50,990 nt of DNA, from the NCBI RefSeq assembly GCF_020171725.1, contig NZ_JAIVAJ010000012.1, positions 1-50,990 of the forward strand, written 5' to 3'. The stretch comes from Halobacillus litoralis (GTDB taxonomy: Bacteria; Bacillota; Bacilli; Bacillales; Halobacillaceae). Position 1 is the stretch's first letter; each line of letters starts with the position of its first letter. Positions 37,889-50,394 of the stretch are shown here, in pieces. The notes below the pieces were generated by a model. It did no database searches. It worked only from the letters and a program-made list of their open reading frames with translations, and was not told the origin of the DNA. The translations under genes were made by a program, and so were the position numbers.

Positions 37889-39109
37889 TTAATCTAGTAC
37901 TTTCACTTTCACATTGCGTCGACCGAAGCTCAAGGCTTTGCTCTTCGAAGGAACGAAGAGGTCGATGCGGTTGCCATTGATCGCGCCACCTGTATCTCCT
38001 GCCACAGCATAGCCATAGCCTTCAACCCAGACGCGCGTGCCAAGTGGAATGACATTCGGGTCCACGGCGATCACTTTCGCGCCAGGGTTCGCTTTCAGGT
38101 TAATTCCCGTAGCTGTTACACCGGAACATCCGCTGCAATTCGCCGTATAAGCTGTTGCATGCATATATAACGTGCGTGAACTGTCAGAATTTCCGCGGGA
38201 TACGGTGGTAACGGCGTTGTTCGAGCTTGCTGTCGAAGTGGTTTGCACTTTCGTTCCTAAGGCGACCACTTTCTTTTTGCTCTCTTTCTTTACCGTTTCA
38301 TCGATCAGCTCGCGGCTTGTCTCTTTCCCGTTCTTAATGATGACTTCGTATTCTCTCGTGACGAGACCATTCTCTCCAGCAGAGAGAACTTCTTTTTGAC
38401 CTTTTGTGATCGAATTGTCCTTCCGCGTCTCGACGGTGAAGCCGACCTCTTCATCGACGATGTCGGTCACTTTCTCCACTCGTGTCAACGTGATCGGAGT
38501 GTCAGGTTGAAGAGGCTTCTCTTCAGCCGGTTTCAATTCATCGAGCTTGTTGACGGTCACTTCTTGATTGTCGATGAATTCACCGACAGTTGAAGCCGTG
38601 GTCCAAACTTCTTTCTCTTTACCTCCATCATTGAAGGTCACCTGGAAGGCCCGCTCAATCTGAATATCCATTCCATCCTTGAGCGCAGCTTCCGTATCGT
38701 GCGATAGATCGTCTTGCTCTTTCACATCTACCTCTTCTTCTTCAAGAAGCTCCCCAACGGTCCGGGCAGTTGTGTGATACGTTTCTGTATCGTTGTTGTC
38801 GATTGCTAGATTTATAGATTTAGATGGTATGTACGTAACATCCATTCCAAAAGTTACAGGGTCTGATAGTTCGTGTGATAATTCATCGTGCTGCTGTACA
38901 TCGACGTTCAGTTCATTCAGCAATTCACCAACCGTATTCGCATGCGTGCGAACCAGTTCGGTATCGCCGTTTTGAGTCACTTGTACAGAAGCTTTAGTAG
39001 CTTGATACGAAACGGTTAATAAAAAGGCAATACTCGCGACAGAAATCATAGAAATCCACACCATTGTGTTTTTAAACAACGACTGTGAACCTTTCTTTTT
39101 GTTTTCCAT
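37889..39109 (-). CDS. yabE: Cell-wall-binding protein YabE with G5 and 3D domains
   Basis: Secreted or membrane-anchored wall protein resembling resuscitation-promoting factors. One N-terminal membrane helix (about residues 20-38) is followed by three DUF348 repeats, each ending in a TVGELL- or TVGEFI-like motif, then a G5 domain, a linker rich in Ser/Thr and a C-terminal 3D domain (about 315-406) with MHATAYTANC, TATGINL and VAGDTGGAINGNRIDLF. The three Asp are typical of lytic transglycosylase-type 3D folds. The ATG at 39109 follows AGGAGG by 8 bases. It has 406 residues. Confidence 0.93.
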   Translation of the reverse strand: MENKKKGSQSLFKNTMVWISMISVASIAFLLTVSYQATKASVQVTQNGDTELVRTHANTVGELLNELNVDVQQHDELSHELSDPVTFGMDVTYIPSKSINLAIDNNDTETYHTTARTVGELLEEEEVDVKEQDDLSHDTEAALKDGMDIQIERAFQVTFNDGGKEKEVWTTASTVGEFIDNQEVTVNKLDELKPAEEKPLQPDTPITLTRVEKVTDIVDEEVGFTVETRKDNSITKGQKEVLSAGENGLVTREYEVIIKNGKETSRELIDETVKKESKKKVVALGTKVQTTSTASSNNAVTTVSRGNSDSSRTLYMHATAYTANCSGCSGVTATGINLKANPGAKVIAVDPNVIPLGTRVWVEGYGYAVAGDTGGAINGNRIDLFVPSKSKALSFGRRNVKVKVLD

Positions 39110-39141
39110 TTCTGCTGCCTCCTTTCTTAAACACTCGTTCA

Positions 39142-39170
39142 ATTTTAGTCGCAGCTACTAAGGATGTCAA
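39142..39170 (-). promoter_or_regulatory. yabE promoter (sigma-A)
   Basis: The -35 TTGACA (39165-39170) and -10 TAAAAT (39142-39147) have a 17-base spacer, 33 bases before the yabE start. Confidence 0.82.
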
Positions 39171-39186
39171 TCAAACGCCTCTTGAA

Positions 39187-39224
39187 ATAAAAAGAGGAGC
39201 CAGCATCCTTTTGGCTGACTCCTC
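39187..39224 (-). terminator. tatD terminator
   Basis: GAGGAGTCAGC / GCTGGCTCCTC (39214-39224 with 39194-39204) is followed by TTTTTATTT on the minus strand. The 100 bases between it and tatD hold nothing recognised. Confidence 0.9.
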
Positions 39225-39324
39225 TATTATGCCTTTTCGCCTAGTCGATTAACATAACAAACATGTTACAATTCCCATACATTTTGATGTTGGTTCTGTA
39301 ACATTGGGTATAAAGTACCCGATT

Positions 39325-40095
39325 TTAAGACGAAATCCCGAAAAATTCGAGTGCATTCGCCGTTGTCACTTCACTGACTTCTTCATAGGAAATCCCCTTC
39401 AGTTCAGCGATTTGCTCAGCTACAAGCGAGACGTACGCCGGCTCATTGCGCTTTCCACGGTTCGGATGCGGCGCAAGGAACGGACAATCCGTTTCGACAA
39501 GCATGTGCTTCAAGTCGATCTCTTTCGCGACTTCTTTCGGCAGCTTGGCGTTTTTGAATGTCACAGGACCACCGAGGGAAATCATGAAGTTCATCTCAAT
39601 GCATTCCTTAGCAATCTCAGGCGGTCCGCTGTAACAGTGCATGATGCCGCCGACCTCTGCCGCGTTTTCCTCACGTAATATGTCAACGATATCTTCTGTT
39701 GCTTCGCGGTTGTGAATAATGATCGGCATCTTCACTTTCTTCGCAAGAGCAATTTGCTTGCGGAATACTTCCTTCTGAACCTCAACAGGCGATTTATCCC
39801 AGTGATAATCGAGGCCCATCTCTCCGATGGCCACCACTTTAGGGTGCGCCGACAACTCTTCGATCCATTTCAAATCCTCTTCTGTCATATCAATCGCATC
39901 GACAGGGTGCCAGCCGACTGCTGCAAAAATGTGATCATGGTCTTCGGCGATTTGAATGGCTTTCGGGATCGTTTTCCGGTCAAATCCGACGACCGTCATG
40001 TAACGGACCCCCGCTTCCCGGGCACGAGAAATCGTCTCTTCTAAATCCTCTTCAAACTGATCGGCGTTCAAGTGTACGTGCGTATCAAAAAGCAT
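39325..40095 (-). CDS. tatD: TatD-family metal-dependent DNase
   Basis: TIM-barrel hydrolase (yabD) of the TatD DNase family. Metal ligands appear in FDTHVHLN at the N-terminus, AIGEMGLDYHW near residue 92, IIHNREA near 127, MHCYSG near 152 and VETDCPFLAPHP near 202. The ATG at 40095 follows GAGGTGG; the reading to 40131 has no ribosome site. It has 256 residues (255 in B. subtilis). Confidence 0.96.
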   Translation of the reverse strand: MLFDTHVHLNADQFEEDLEETISRAREAGVRYMTVVGFDRKTIPKAIQIAEDHDHIFAAVGWHPVDAIDMTEEDLKWIEELSAHPKVVAIGEMGLDYHWDKSPVEVQKEVFRKQIALAKKVKMPIIIHNREATEDIVDILREENAAEVGGIMHCYSGPPEIAKECIEMNFMISLGGPVTFKNAKLPKEVAKEIDLKHMLVETDCPFLAPHPNRGKRNEPAYVSLVAEQIAELKGISYEEVSEVTTANALEFFGISS

Positions 40096-40134
40096 CGTTT
40101 TTTTCCACCTCTCGCTTAGTATCGTCTTCATGAT

Positions 40135-40168
40135 GAAGAAAAGGGAAGCGGCTGCCTCCCTTTTCTTC
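40135..40168 (-). terminator. metS terminator-like hairpin
   Basis: A perfect 12-base stem GAAGAAAAGGGA / TCCCTTTTCTTC (40157-40168 with 40135-40146). No U tract follows, though the 3' arm itself ends TTTTCTTC. It lies between metS and tatD. Confidence 0.6.
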
Positions 40169-40208
40169 TACACAGTGCGAATCGTCCACAGACTTCTCCG
40201 CTTTCTGA

Positions 40209-42179
<1,971 letters not shown>

Positions 42180-42264
42180 TCAAAAATCTAAAGCACGTGT
42201 TGGCTTTTTCACTTATTGTTTCATTCTATCGATTTATCTACTTTATTTCCATTCCTAACATTAA

Positions 42265-42294
42265 AATATACCGAATTCCCAATATGATTGTCAA
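42265..42294 (-). promoter_or_regulatory. metS promoter (sigma-A)
   Basis: The -35 TTGACA (42289-42294) and -10 TATATT (42265-42270) have an 18-base spacer. This gives a leader of about 90 bases with no T-box sequence. The rest of the 413-base metS-abrB gap holds the divergent abrB promoter and AT-rich sequence. Confidence 0.78.
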
Positions 42295-42495
42295 AAATCT
42301 TACAGTTATGTATTTCACATTTGTAAAGACTCTGGTAAAATTAGTTGTAAAAGATAGATGGTTAATTCAACCATATTTGGTACATGTCACGTACTATTCC
42401 TTTAACCAACATCAGGTCTGATGACGCATTATTCAGTCTTTTTGAATACCCATGCGTGTATAGAGAGTTGGAAACACATTTTATCTTTAAAGGAA

Positions 42496-42545
42496 TTGAC
42501 TTGTCTGGGAATGGTTGGTACTATTATGTCGAGACATATGTCGAA
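42496..42545 (+). promoter_or_regulatory. abrB promoter with two Spo0A boxes
   Basis: The -35 TTGACT (42496-42501) and -10 TACTAT (42519-42524) have a 17-base spacer. Two 0A-boxes, TGTCGAG (42527-42533) and TGTCGAA (42539-42545), lie 12 bases apart just past the -10. This matches the B. subtilis abrB layout, where phosphorylated Spo0A represses from downstream sites. Confidence 0.85.
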
Positions 42546-42584
42546 AGATGACGAAAATACTTTTGATTGAGGGGAGACAGAATT

Positions 42585-42863
42585 ATGAAATCTACAGGTA
42601 TTGTACGTAAAGTTGACGAACTAGGTCGTGTGGTGATTCCGATTGAACTTCGTCGTACGCTTGGAATTAACGAAAAGGACGCTTTGGAGATCTATGTGGA
42701 CGACGACCGCATCGTATTGAAGAAGTATAAGCCGAACATGACTTGCCATGTGACTGGGGAAGTTTCTGATGACAACATGAAACTTGCAAATGGCAATCTT
42801 GTCCTAAGCAAAGAAGGCGCAGAACAGCTAATTTCAGAGATTCAAAACAACTTAAATAAATAA
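42585..42863 (+). CDS. abrB: Transition-state regulator AbrB
   Basis: Global repressor of stationary-phase genes during growth. The N-terminal swapped-hairpin domain (MKSTGIVRKVDELGRVVIPI, residues 1-53) includes the DNA-contacting arginines and CHVTGEV; the C-terminal multimerisation part ends EGAEQLISEIQNNLNK. It has 92 residues. The ATG at 42585 follows GGGGAG by 8 bases. It is the only other plus-strand protein gene besides the chemoreceptor. Confidence 0.97.
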   Translation: MKSTGIVRKVDELGRVVIPIELRRTLGINEKDALEIYVDDDRIVLKKYKPNMTCHVTGEVSDDNMKLANGNLVLSKEGAEQLISEIQNNLNK

Positions 42864-42939
42864 AACCATAGAAACAGAGAAACATTTGAGACGATAAGGT
42901 AAAGAGACGATTCATTTTTAACAAAGACATATGTTTATA

Positions 42940-42984
42940 GAAAAACCCCTTACTGGGCACAGACCTGCAGTAAGGGGTTTTTTT
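42940..42984. terminator. Bidirectional terminator between abrB and rsmI
   Basis: A perfect 14-base stem, AAAACCCCTTACTG (42942-42955) and CAGTAAGGGGTTTT (42968-42981). It has T runs on both strands, so it can end abrB on plus and rsmI on minus. The rsmI stop begins just past it. Confidence 0.93.
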
Positions 42985-43857
42985 TCATTCTACGTGGTAA
43001 GCCTGGTAAACATCACGCTTCGGCAGTTGCCGATCAAGGGCCGCCTGCTTAATCGCCGCCTTGCTCTTCATGTTTTCCTTTTCCATGTAGTATTCAACGT
43101 GTTCGACAATTGTCAAATCCGCCCACCAGACGTCTTCTTCCTCGATTTCATCCTCTGAAGCGCCTTCTACGATCACACAGAATTCACCTCGAACATGCTC
43201 TTCCGAGGCCCATTCGACAAGTTCCTCAAGCGTTCCTCTGACGTACTCCTCATACCGTTTCGTCAATTCACGGGCAAGAGAAGCCTTCCGATTTCCGAGG
43301 ATTTCATGCGTATGGGTCAGCATTTCCTTCAACCGGTGAGGCGATTCATAGAAGATCAAAGTAGCCGATAGACGCTTCAAATCTTCTAATTGGACCGCTC
43401 TTTCTTTCTTTTTTCGTGGCAAAAAGCCACAAAAATAAAACTGATCCGTCGAAATACCAGATCCAGCCAAAGCGGGAAGGGCCGCATTTGCACCCGGCAG
43501 TACGACGACCACAACATCCGCTTCCACCGCAAGCGCAACGAGATCCGCTCCCGGATCCGATACGCCCGGCATACCGGCATCGCTGACCACAGCAATCGAC
43601 TCTCCAGCCTCGAGGCGTTCAATCAGCTGCGGTCCCTTGGAGTGCTTGTTGTGCTCATGGTAACTGACAAGTGACGTCTGAATTTCGAAGTGATTGACAA
43701 GCTTCCTCGTATTCCGCGTATCCTCCGCTGCAATCACATCGACTTCTTCAAGTGTTCTGACCGCTCTGTATGTCATATCTTCCAAGTTGCCAATCGGCGT
43801 CGGTACAACATATAGTGTACCTGTTGTTTTTTCAGAAAAACTTTTTTGAACTTTCAT
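42985..43857 (-). CDS. rsmI: 16S rRNA 2'-O-methyltransferase RsmI
   Basis: Methylates C1402 of 16S rRNA (yabC). A tetrapyrrole-methylase-fold enzyme with VVPTPIGNLEDMTYRA near the N-terminus, AAEDTRNT near residue 45, VSDAGMPGVSDPGA near 95 and YESPHRLKEML near 175. It has 290 residues (292 in B. subtilis). Its start lies 26 bases inside yazA. Confidence 0.96.
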   Translation of the reverse strand: MKVQKSFSEKTTGTLYVVPTPIGNLEDMTYRAVRTLEEVDVIAAEDTRNTRKLVNHFEIQTSLVSYHEHNKHSKGPQLIERLEAGESIAVVSDAGMPGVSDPGADLVALAVEADVVVVVLPGANAALPALAGSGISTDQFYFCGFLPRKKKERAVQLEDLKRLSATLIFYESPHRLKEMLTHTHEILGNRKASLARELTKRYEEYVRGTLEELVEWASEEHVRGEFCVIVEGASEDEIEEEDVWWADLTIVEHVEYYMEKENMKSKAAIKQAALDRQLPKRDVYQAYHVE

Positions 43858-44122
43858 CCGCGTCGCCTCCTCTAGCCTCCGCCAGCCACTTTTCTTTCTG
43901 TGCCCGAGACATCTGTTTGATTCTATATTCAGCCTTCATCGCTTCCTGCTTCGTATCAAAAGTCTTAGCGATTTCAAGTTCGAATGGTCCTCTGCCCCTC
44001 GTATATTTTGCACCTTTTCCTGACTCGTGCTTCTGGATCCGCTTGGTCAAATCATTCGTGTATCCCGTGTAAAGCGAATGATCCTTACACCTTAAAACGT
44101 AGACATAATGGTTATCCGCCAT
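43832..44122 (-). CDS. yazA: GIY-YIG nuclease-superfamily protein YazA
   Basis: Small UPF0213-type protein with a single GIY-YIG domain: [19 protein letters not shown] at the N-terminus, then [19 protein letters not shown] and the conserved glutamate of [12 protein letters not shown]. Its function is not established, but nuclease action is likely. It has 96 residues. It overlaps both neighbours, trmN6 and rsmI, in a tightly packed unit. Confidence 0.93.
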   Translation of the reverse strand: MADNHYVYVLRCKDHSLYTGYTNDLTKRIQKHESGKGAKYTRGRGPFELEIAKTFDTKQEAMKAEYRIKQMSRAQKEKWLAEARGGDADESSKKFF

Positions 44123-44855
44123 AGAGGATTTTCCTCAGCTCAGGCGTATAATCCCCCGAATCCGTCAATGCGTAAAGAGGGGGCAGGACATCAAGTCCGG
44201 GCTTACCATCCCTCGTCCCTTCGATTAAGAGAATGTTCGCTTCCTTCCCTTTTTTCGGATAGACGAGCCTCATCCGTTTCGGTTCAATCTTATACTGACG
44301 GAACAACGTCAGGATGTCGACCAGACGCTCAGGGCGGTGGACCATGGCCACTTTGCCACCTGACTTCGCAAGCTTGCTGAGCGATTCGATGACCTCCTCG
44401 AGCGTACAGTGAATCTCGTGTCGTGCAATCGCAAGATGTTCATTCAAATTTTTCTGTTCCGTTTTCGGAGTCGGGAAATACGGAGGGTTACATGTCACAA
44501 GGTCGAACTTGTTGTTTCCGTAATAAGCCGGCATCTCCTTCAAATCTCCGTGGATCATCGATAATTGATCACCCAACTCGTTCAATTCGATATTCCGAAG
44601 CGCCATATCATAAAGACGCTCCTGGATTTCCACCCCAGTAATCGGCACCTCTGACCGGGTGGACAAAAAGAGCGGGATGACACCATTCCCGGTGCATAAA
44701 TCAAGGATCTTCCCTCTCGTCTTAGGGACATATGTGAAATCGGCCAGAAGGACCGCATCCAGTGAAAACGCAAAGACACTTTCACTTTGGATGATTCTCA
44801 TGTTTTCTTCTGCCAATAAAAAATCGATTCGTTCATCTCCATATAATTGAACCAT
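44112..44855 (-). CDS. trmN6: tRNA (adenine-N6) methyltransferase-like protein
   Basis: SAM-dependent methyltransferase (yabB). The SAM-binding motif [13 protein letters not shown] is near residue 50, GVEIQ near 75 and the catalytic NPPYF near 123, typical of N6-adenine enzymes. It has 247 residues. Relatives modify A37 of tRNA1-Val in E. coli; the target here is inferred. It leads the trmN6-yazA-rsmI unit and overlaps yazA by 11 bases. Confidence 0.92.
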   Translation of the reverse strand: MVQLYGDERIDFLLAEENMRIIQSESVFAFSLDAVLLADFTYVPKTRGKILDLCTGNGVIPLFLSTRSEVPITGVEIQERLYDMALRNIELNELGDQLSMIHGDLKEMPAYYGNNKFDLVTCNPPYFPTPKTEQKNLNEHLAIARHEIHCTLEEVIESLSKLAKSGGKVAMVHRPERLVDILTLFRQYKIEPKRMRLVYPKKGKEANILLIEGTRDGKPGLDVLPPLYALTDSGDYTPELRKILYGG

Positions 44856-44980
44856 CGCGCTTGTTCCTTTCCTATATCTGTATAGCGAATTGGTTGTCGC
44901 TTACCTTCATTATTTTACAATGTCTTGCTTCATGACTCGTTGTCTTATTCAAATCCATAATACCATTTTCGTTCTCTTAC

Positions 44981-45019
44981 AAAAAAGAAAGCCCTCCCTC
45001 TAGAGCAAAGGAAAGGCTT
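44981..45019 (-). terminator. yabA terminator
   Basis: A 10-base-pair stem AAGCCTTTCC / GGGAGGGCTT (45010-45019 with 44989-44998, three G-U pairs) is followed by TCTTTTTT on the minus strand. It ends the long tmk-to-yabA unit. Confidence 0.82.
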
Positions 45020-45030
45020 GGACCTGGGAC

Positions 45031-45381
45031 TTATTTTTGTTTATTTAAAAAGGAAAGGCAGAATAGGCAGTCTTCATCCCGTGGGCTGCCAAAATGCAAG
45101 TTGCAAATATGAAAGCCTTCTTCATAAAGCCTGGCAAGATTATCATATCCCTCACCCACAACCGCGCCACGACCCTGTTTGGAATCACGCGAAGAAGCGG
45201 TCTGCTCCTTCTCATTCTCATGATCCAGGCGCTGCCGCAAGTGATGATTTTCAAGCGATAAGTGCTGATTCTCTTCTAATAAATAAGCAAGTTGCTTTTT
45301 TAAATCGCCGAGCTGCTCGTACAATTCGCCGATTTGGCTTTCTAAGTGGGATACTTGTTCAAAAATGGCTTTCTTCTTCAC
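45031..45381 (-). CDS. yabA: Replication initiation control protein YabA
   Basis: Binds DnaA and DnaN and limits initiation. An N-terminal leucine-zipper coiled coil (about residues 5-60) leads to a C-terminal zinc domain with [17 protein letters not shown] and CLFCLSFL. The start is GTG at 45381, with GGTGGAG 6 bases upstream; another GTG at 45393 is within the ribosome site. It has 116 residues (119 in B. subtilis). It starts 14 bases after the ricT stop. Confidence 0.95.
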   Translation of the reverse strand: MKKKAIFEQVSHLESQIGELYEQLGDLKKQLAYLLEENQHLSLENHHLRQRLDHENEKEQTASSRDSKQGRGAVVGEGYDNLARLYEEGFHICNLHFGSPRDEDCLFCLSFLNKQK

Positions 45382-45395
45382 GCTTGACTCCACCT

Positions 45396-46223
45396 TTATT
45401 CTGAAGCTTCGGTTTGGAGTACTCCTTCATCGATTAACTCCTGTAAGGAATACTCGAGCACACGCTCTTTATCACGAAATTCCACCTGTACCATTCGCTC
45501 AAGCATGTTCAGACCGACTACTTTTCCTTTTCCATAAGAAGTTGCAATGCTTTCTCCGAGGTCAGGGAGTTCTTTCTTAGCTGATTCGTAATCGTCATTT
45601 TCATACTTCAGGCAGCACATCAGACGACCACACAAACCGGAAATTTTGGCTGGATTCAGTGATAGATTCTGGTCTTTCGCCATCTTGATTGAAACCGGCT
45701 CGAAATCTCCAAGAAATGTGGAACAGCAAAGCATTCGACCACACGGGCCGATTCCACCTAACATTTTCGCTTCGTCACGAACCCCAATCTGGCGAAGTTC
45801 GATACGTGTCTTAAACACGGAAGCTAAATCTTTCACCAATGTCCGGAAGTCTACCCGGCCATCGGCTGTAAAGTAAAAGATCACTTTATTTCGATCAAAT
45901 GTATATTCAACATCGACAAGATTCATGTCCAATTTATGTTCACGAATTTTCTTTTCACAAACACGGTAAGCTTCGGATGCATTGTCCTTGTTTTCATCTA
46001 CCGTGACTTTATCTTTGTCATCTGCCATGCGGATGACTTTCTTAAGAGGAAGTACGACATCCTCTTCATCTACGGATTTGTTAGCAATGACAACTTTCCC
46101 GAATTCGATCCCCCGGACTGTTTCGACAATCACGTAATCTTCTGTGGTCATCTTTAATCCACCGGGATCAAAATAATAAATCTTTCCCGCCTGTTTAAAT
46201 CGGACACCTACAACTTCGATCAT
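45396..46223 (-). CDS. ricT: RicT, PSP1-family regulator of RNase Y
   Basis: Part of the RicA-RicF-RicT complex (yaaT), which helps RNase Y cleavage and promotes Spo0A activation. It shows the PSP1 region and the cysteine clusters that hold the complex's iron-sulfur clusters: [18 protein letters not shown] near residue 147 and [15 protein letters not shown] near 198. It has 275 residues, the same as B. subtilis. It starts 7 bases after holB. Confidence 0.96.
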   Translation of the reverse strand: MIEVVGVRFKQAGKIYYFDPGGLKMTTEDYVIVETVRGIEFGKVVIANKSVDEEDVVLPLKKVIRMADDKDKVTVDENKDNASEAYRVCEKKIREHKLDMNLVDVEYTFDRNKVIFYFTADGRVDFRTLVKDLASVFKTRIELRQIGVRDEAKMLGGIGPCGRMLCCSTFLGDFEPVSIKMAKDQNLSLNPAKISGLCGRLMCCLKYENDDYESAKKELPDLGESIATSYGKGKVVGLNMLERMVQVEFRDKERVLEYSLQELIDEGVLQTEASE

Positions 46224-46230
46224 TCGGTAA

Positions 46231-47217
46231 TCACCTCTGTAGTTGAAGGGTAAGTTGTTCCATCACTAAGTTCGGATGGACATTCTGATTTATCTTTCGC
46301 TTCGCCTCTAACACCTTCGTCAGACACTGCGCTGCAGACTGACGCGACCACTTCATCGCTGCCTGGTTCAATCTCTCTTTCTCTGTGACAAATACGACAG
46401 CTTCATCCCGGTCCACATGGTCATTGATCACATCTTGAAACCAAAGCATAAGTACGTCGAGTCCGCGCTGCATATGGGCACGTTCTTTGAAGTGAGGCAT
46501 CCACTGATGGTTGATAAATAAAAGTCCTTCGTTTGGTTTATTTTGAAGCACTTCAATTAATTGTATCACTAATTTTCGCACATTAGCAAACCACTCATCC
46601 TCGTTCATTTCCAAGGCCTCATCCAGGTTATTCGTCAGCGAAGCGAGCAGTTTCGCGTTCGACTGTGAAACCCCTTCCTGAACGAGCCGCTCTTCAATTC
46701 TAGCAGGATTCAGTGGCTGAAAAGCGAGCAGCTGACAACGTGAGCGTATCGTATCAAGCATCGTCTGTCCACTCTCTGTAAGCAGCATGGCCGTCGTCTG
46801 CTTACTCGGCTCTTCTAAAAACTTCAGCAGACGATTGGACGCATTCGTTGTCATCTTGTCAGCATCGACGACAATGTACACTTTGCGGTTCGACTCCATC
46901 CCAGTGTAAGTGAATTCCTTCTGCAAATGAAGGATCTGTTCTTTTTTAATCGACTGGCCATCGGGCTCGACCCAGTGCAGGTCAGGATGGTTCCCGGAAT
47001 CGATCCTCTTACATTCCCGGCAATGCTGACACGGCTCAGCTTCTTCACGATTCGAACAAAAGATGCTCTTCGCAAACAGAACCGCCATTTCCTTCTTTCC
47101 TGTTCCCCGGCTGCCCTGAAATAAATAAGCATGCGAGATTCGATCCTTTTTAAAACTGTTCATGAGCATCTGCGCAGCCAGTGGCTGCAGCTCTTTCATT
47201 TCTGTCCATGTCTGCAT
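46231..47217 (-). CDS. holB: DNA polymerase III delta-prime subunit
   Basis: Clamp-loader subunit. AAA+ fold with the degenerate Walker A GSRGTGKKEM near residue 37, a zinc module CSNREEAEPCQHCREC near 53-68, VDADKM in the Walker B position, and FLEEPS near 135. It has 328 residues (329 in B. subtilis). It lies between yaaR and ricT in the conserved tmk-darA-yaaR-holB-ricT-yabA order. Confidence 0.96.
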   Translation of the reverse strand: MQTWTEMKELQPLAAQMLMNSFKKDRISHAYLFQGSRGTGKKEMAVLFAKSIFCSNREEAEPCQHCRECKRIDSGNHPDLHWVEPDGQSIKKEQILHLQKEFTYTGMESNRKVYIVVDADKMTTNASNRLLKFLEEPSKQTTAMLLTESGQTMLDTIRSRCQLLAFQPLNPARIEERLVQEGVSQSNAKLLASLTNNLDEALEMNEDEWFANVRKLVIQLIEVLQNKPNEGLLFINHQWMPHFKERAHMQRGLDVLMLWFQDVINDHVDRDEAVVFVTEKERLNQAAMKWSRQSAAQCLTKVLEAKRKINQNVHPNLVMEQLTLQLQR

Positions 47218-47230
47218 ACGTGGTCCGTCC

Positions 47231-47671
47231 TTACGTATATAAATTGATAAGAAGCCCCTTGATCTCCCCGATTAAACCGAGAAGATCAATCGACCCCTTC
47301 TCCTGATCCATGATCGCATCCGTGAGTTCCGCCAGCTTCTCATCAACGGATTCGACGATGGTCAGCTTCCGGGTCTGTCCGTGGGGACTGAAGCTTCGTG
47401 AATGCTTCAAGTTCATGCCATATTGAACGGACTCACCCACGAAGTCCTTGATCAAACGTTTATATTTAGCTAAATCACGGAACGAACGGAACCGGGCCAC
47501 CCGTTCACCCTGAGACGTAATTTTCGACATCAGCTGATTCAATTGAGCTTCCTGCATCTGTCTCGTCTGGGACTGCACCAGCGTATCAAAGCTCTGTCTG
47601 CCTTTTTGAGACGGAGGTGCCTGCTTCTTAGCTGATTCCATTTGTGTCCGCATTTCCTGACTGATTTTCAT
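47231..47671 (-). CDS. yaaR: YaaR family protein (DUF327)
   Basis: Conserved 146-residue protein of unknown function, the same length as in B. subtilis. It is mostly helical and charged, with no membrane segment. The core is RFRSFRDLAKYKRLIKDFV and VDEKLAELTDAI near the C-terminus. It lies between darA and holB in a co-transcribed cluster. Confidence 0.9.
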   Translation of the reverse strand: MKISQEMRTQMESAKKQAPPSQKGRQSFDTLVQSQTRQMQEAQLNQLMSKITSQGERVARFRSFRDLAKYKRLIKDFVGESVQYGMNLKHSRSFSPHGQTRKLTIVESVDEKLAELTDAIMDQEKGSIDLLGLIGEIKGLLINLYT

Positions 47672-47688
47672 GAGGCGTCTCCTTTATT

Positions 47689-48690
<1,002 letters not shown>

Positions 48691-48700
<10 letters not shown>

Positions 48701-50112
48701 TCTCCTTTAAACACCATGATCCCCTGTTCAATCTGTTCGTTCTGAAAGCTCGCTCCCTGCTTGATAAGTGCCTGTATATAGTCGATTTGACTCCGGGATA
48801 TACGCTCCCCCTTCAAGACGACGGCAATGCCCGGTGGATAAGGAAGCACAGCTTCAGCTGCTACCTCTCCTTCCGCATCCTGCCAGCGGCACCATTTAAC
48901 AGGCGTCTCTATCATGTCAGAGAAGCTTAACGCCAATGATTGAACGACGGGGAGCCGCGGTTGATCTACCTTTATTGTAGCACGCTTAGACTGTTTTTTT
49001 AATTGACGATCCACGTCCATCAGCCTTCTTTTCAGATCCTCAACCTCAAAGCTCTCTCCAAGACCGAATGTCAGCAATACTTGACCACTCGTCGCAAGCT
49101 CTGGGAAAAGACCAACAGACTCCAAAGCCTCTGCGAGAGCAAAACCACTGCCTTCTTTTTCTAGTATGAGCTTCAACGGATCATCCCACTCGGTAAGAGG
49201 AGGCACGTTCCAATGAGGAGAAGAACGAAACACGTCCCTGACCTCCATGACAAAACGAATCAGTACCCTCACGTCTTCCTCGGTCATCCCAGCCATGTAA
49301 TGACGGGCTAGATCGAGACTGGCCATCAAAGGATAAGACGGACTGCTGGACTGAAGCATCTGCAGATAATGTTTCAGCCTTCTTGTGTTCACCCTGTCAG
49401 AACCTACGTGCAGGAAAGAAGCCATCGTCATGGCCGGTGCCATCTTGTGCGCCGATTGAACGACAACATCCGCCCCCGCTTGAAGAGCAGGTTCAGGGAA
49501 GGGGGCCCCCATGTGAAAATGAATCCCGTGCGCTTCATCTACCAGGAGTGGAATGCCATAGTCATGTACGCATTCCGCCACCTCCCTCAAAGCATACGTC
49601 CGTCCAAAATAATCAGGGTACGTCAACAACACACCTTTAGCATCAGGATATGCGTCCAAAGCCTGTTTAATCGCTTCTTTCGTCATGACGCTGTAGCGAT
49701 TCGTTTCCTCCTCCCATTCAGGCGCAACAAAGATAGGTTCTGCCCCAGCCAGCTCCAACCCGTTCAGAACCGACTTGTGGCAATTCCGCTGTACAATCAG
49801 TTGATCGCCGGGATGACACGTCGCAAGCACCATAGCAAGATTACCGACCGTCGAACCATTCACAAGAAAAAAAGACTCGAGGCTCCCAAAGTAATGAGAA
49901 GCAATGTCCTGTGCCTCCTTGATCACGCCCTCCGGTGCATGCAGATCATCCAAACCACTCACTTCTGTAGCATCTATATGTAAAACCGATTCAAACGCTG
50001 TACCATCCGGGTAGACGCGGCCGAATTTATGACCCGGCACATGAAACGAAATCGGATCTTTTTTCTGATGTTGAACCAATGCATCATACAGAGGTTTCTT
50101 CTTCTGTTCCAT
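48691..50112 (-). CDS. yaaO: Orn/Lys/Arg decarboxylase family protein YaaO
   Basis: PLP fold-type I protein of the group III decarboxylase family; the substrate is not known. Motifs: [12 protein letters not shown] near residue 20, VNGSTVGN near 80, [11 protein letters not shown] near 192 and the PLP lysine in [10 protein letters not shown] near 220. It lacks the long C-terminal part of the large decarboxylases. The ATG at 50112 is chosen (AGAAAG 10 bases upstream); 50118 and 50145 are alternatives. About 473 residues (480 in B. subtilis). Confidence 0.9.
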
Positions 50113-50311
50113 TTCCATCCCACTTTCTTTAAGTCTATCAACCATTGTACAATGATTTACTCTAGCATTTCACTACCATAGCCAGTTGAGTTGTTTTTAC
50201 CCGATCATATAGGGCATCCCACTGCCATGAATAGCGAAATATTTCTCTATTACCCCATTTGCGAGAAGAACATCGGAATGACGGTAGACAACTCTCCCCT
50301 CCCAACTTTCA

Positions 50312-50373
50312 CAAAAAAACCCGAACAATCGGTCAAACTCCTTTGGAACAGGAATCAACCTTCGTTCGGGTTT
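50312..50373 (-). terminator. csfB terminator-like inverted repeat
   Basis: AAACCCGAAC (50364-50373) and GTTCGGGTTT (50317-50326) are perfect 10-base arms with a 37-base spacer, followed by TTTTG on the minus strand. The wide loop is unusual. Confidence 0.6.
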
Positions 50374-50394
50374 CTTCATAGCTGCTACGCTTTG

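Noticed and set aside
50197..50379. Minus-strand 60-codon frame between csfB and yaaO
   Set aside because: It overlaps the inverted repeat after csfB, has no ribosome site and shows no family resemblance. It is possibly real but not supportable.
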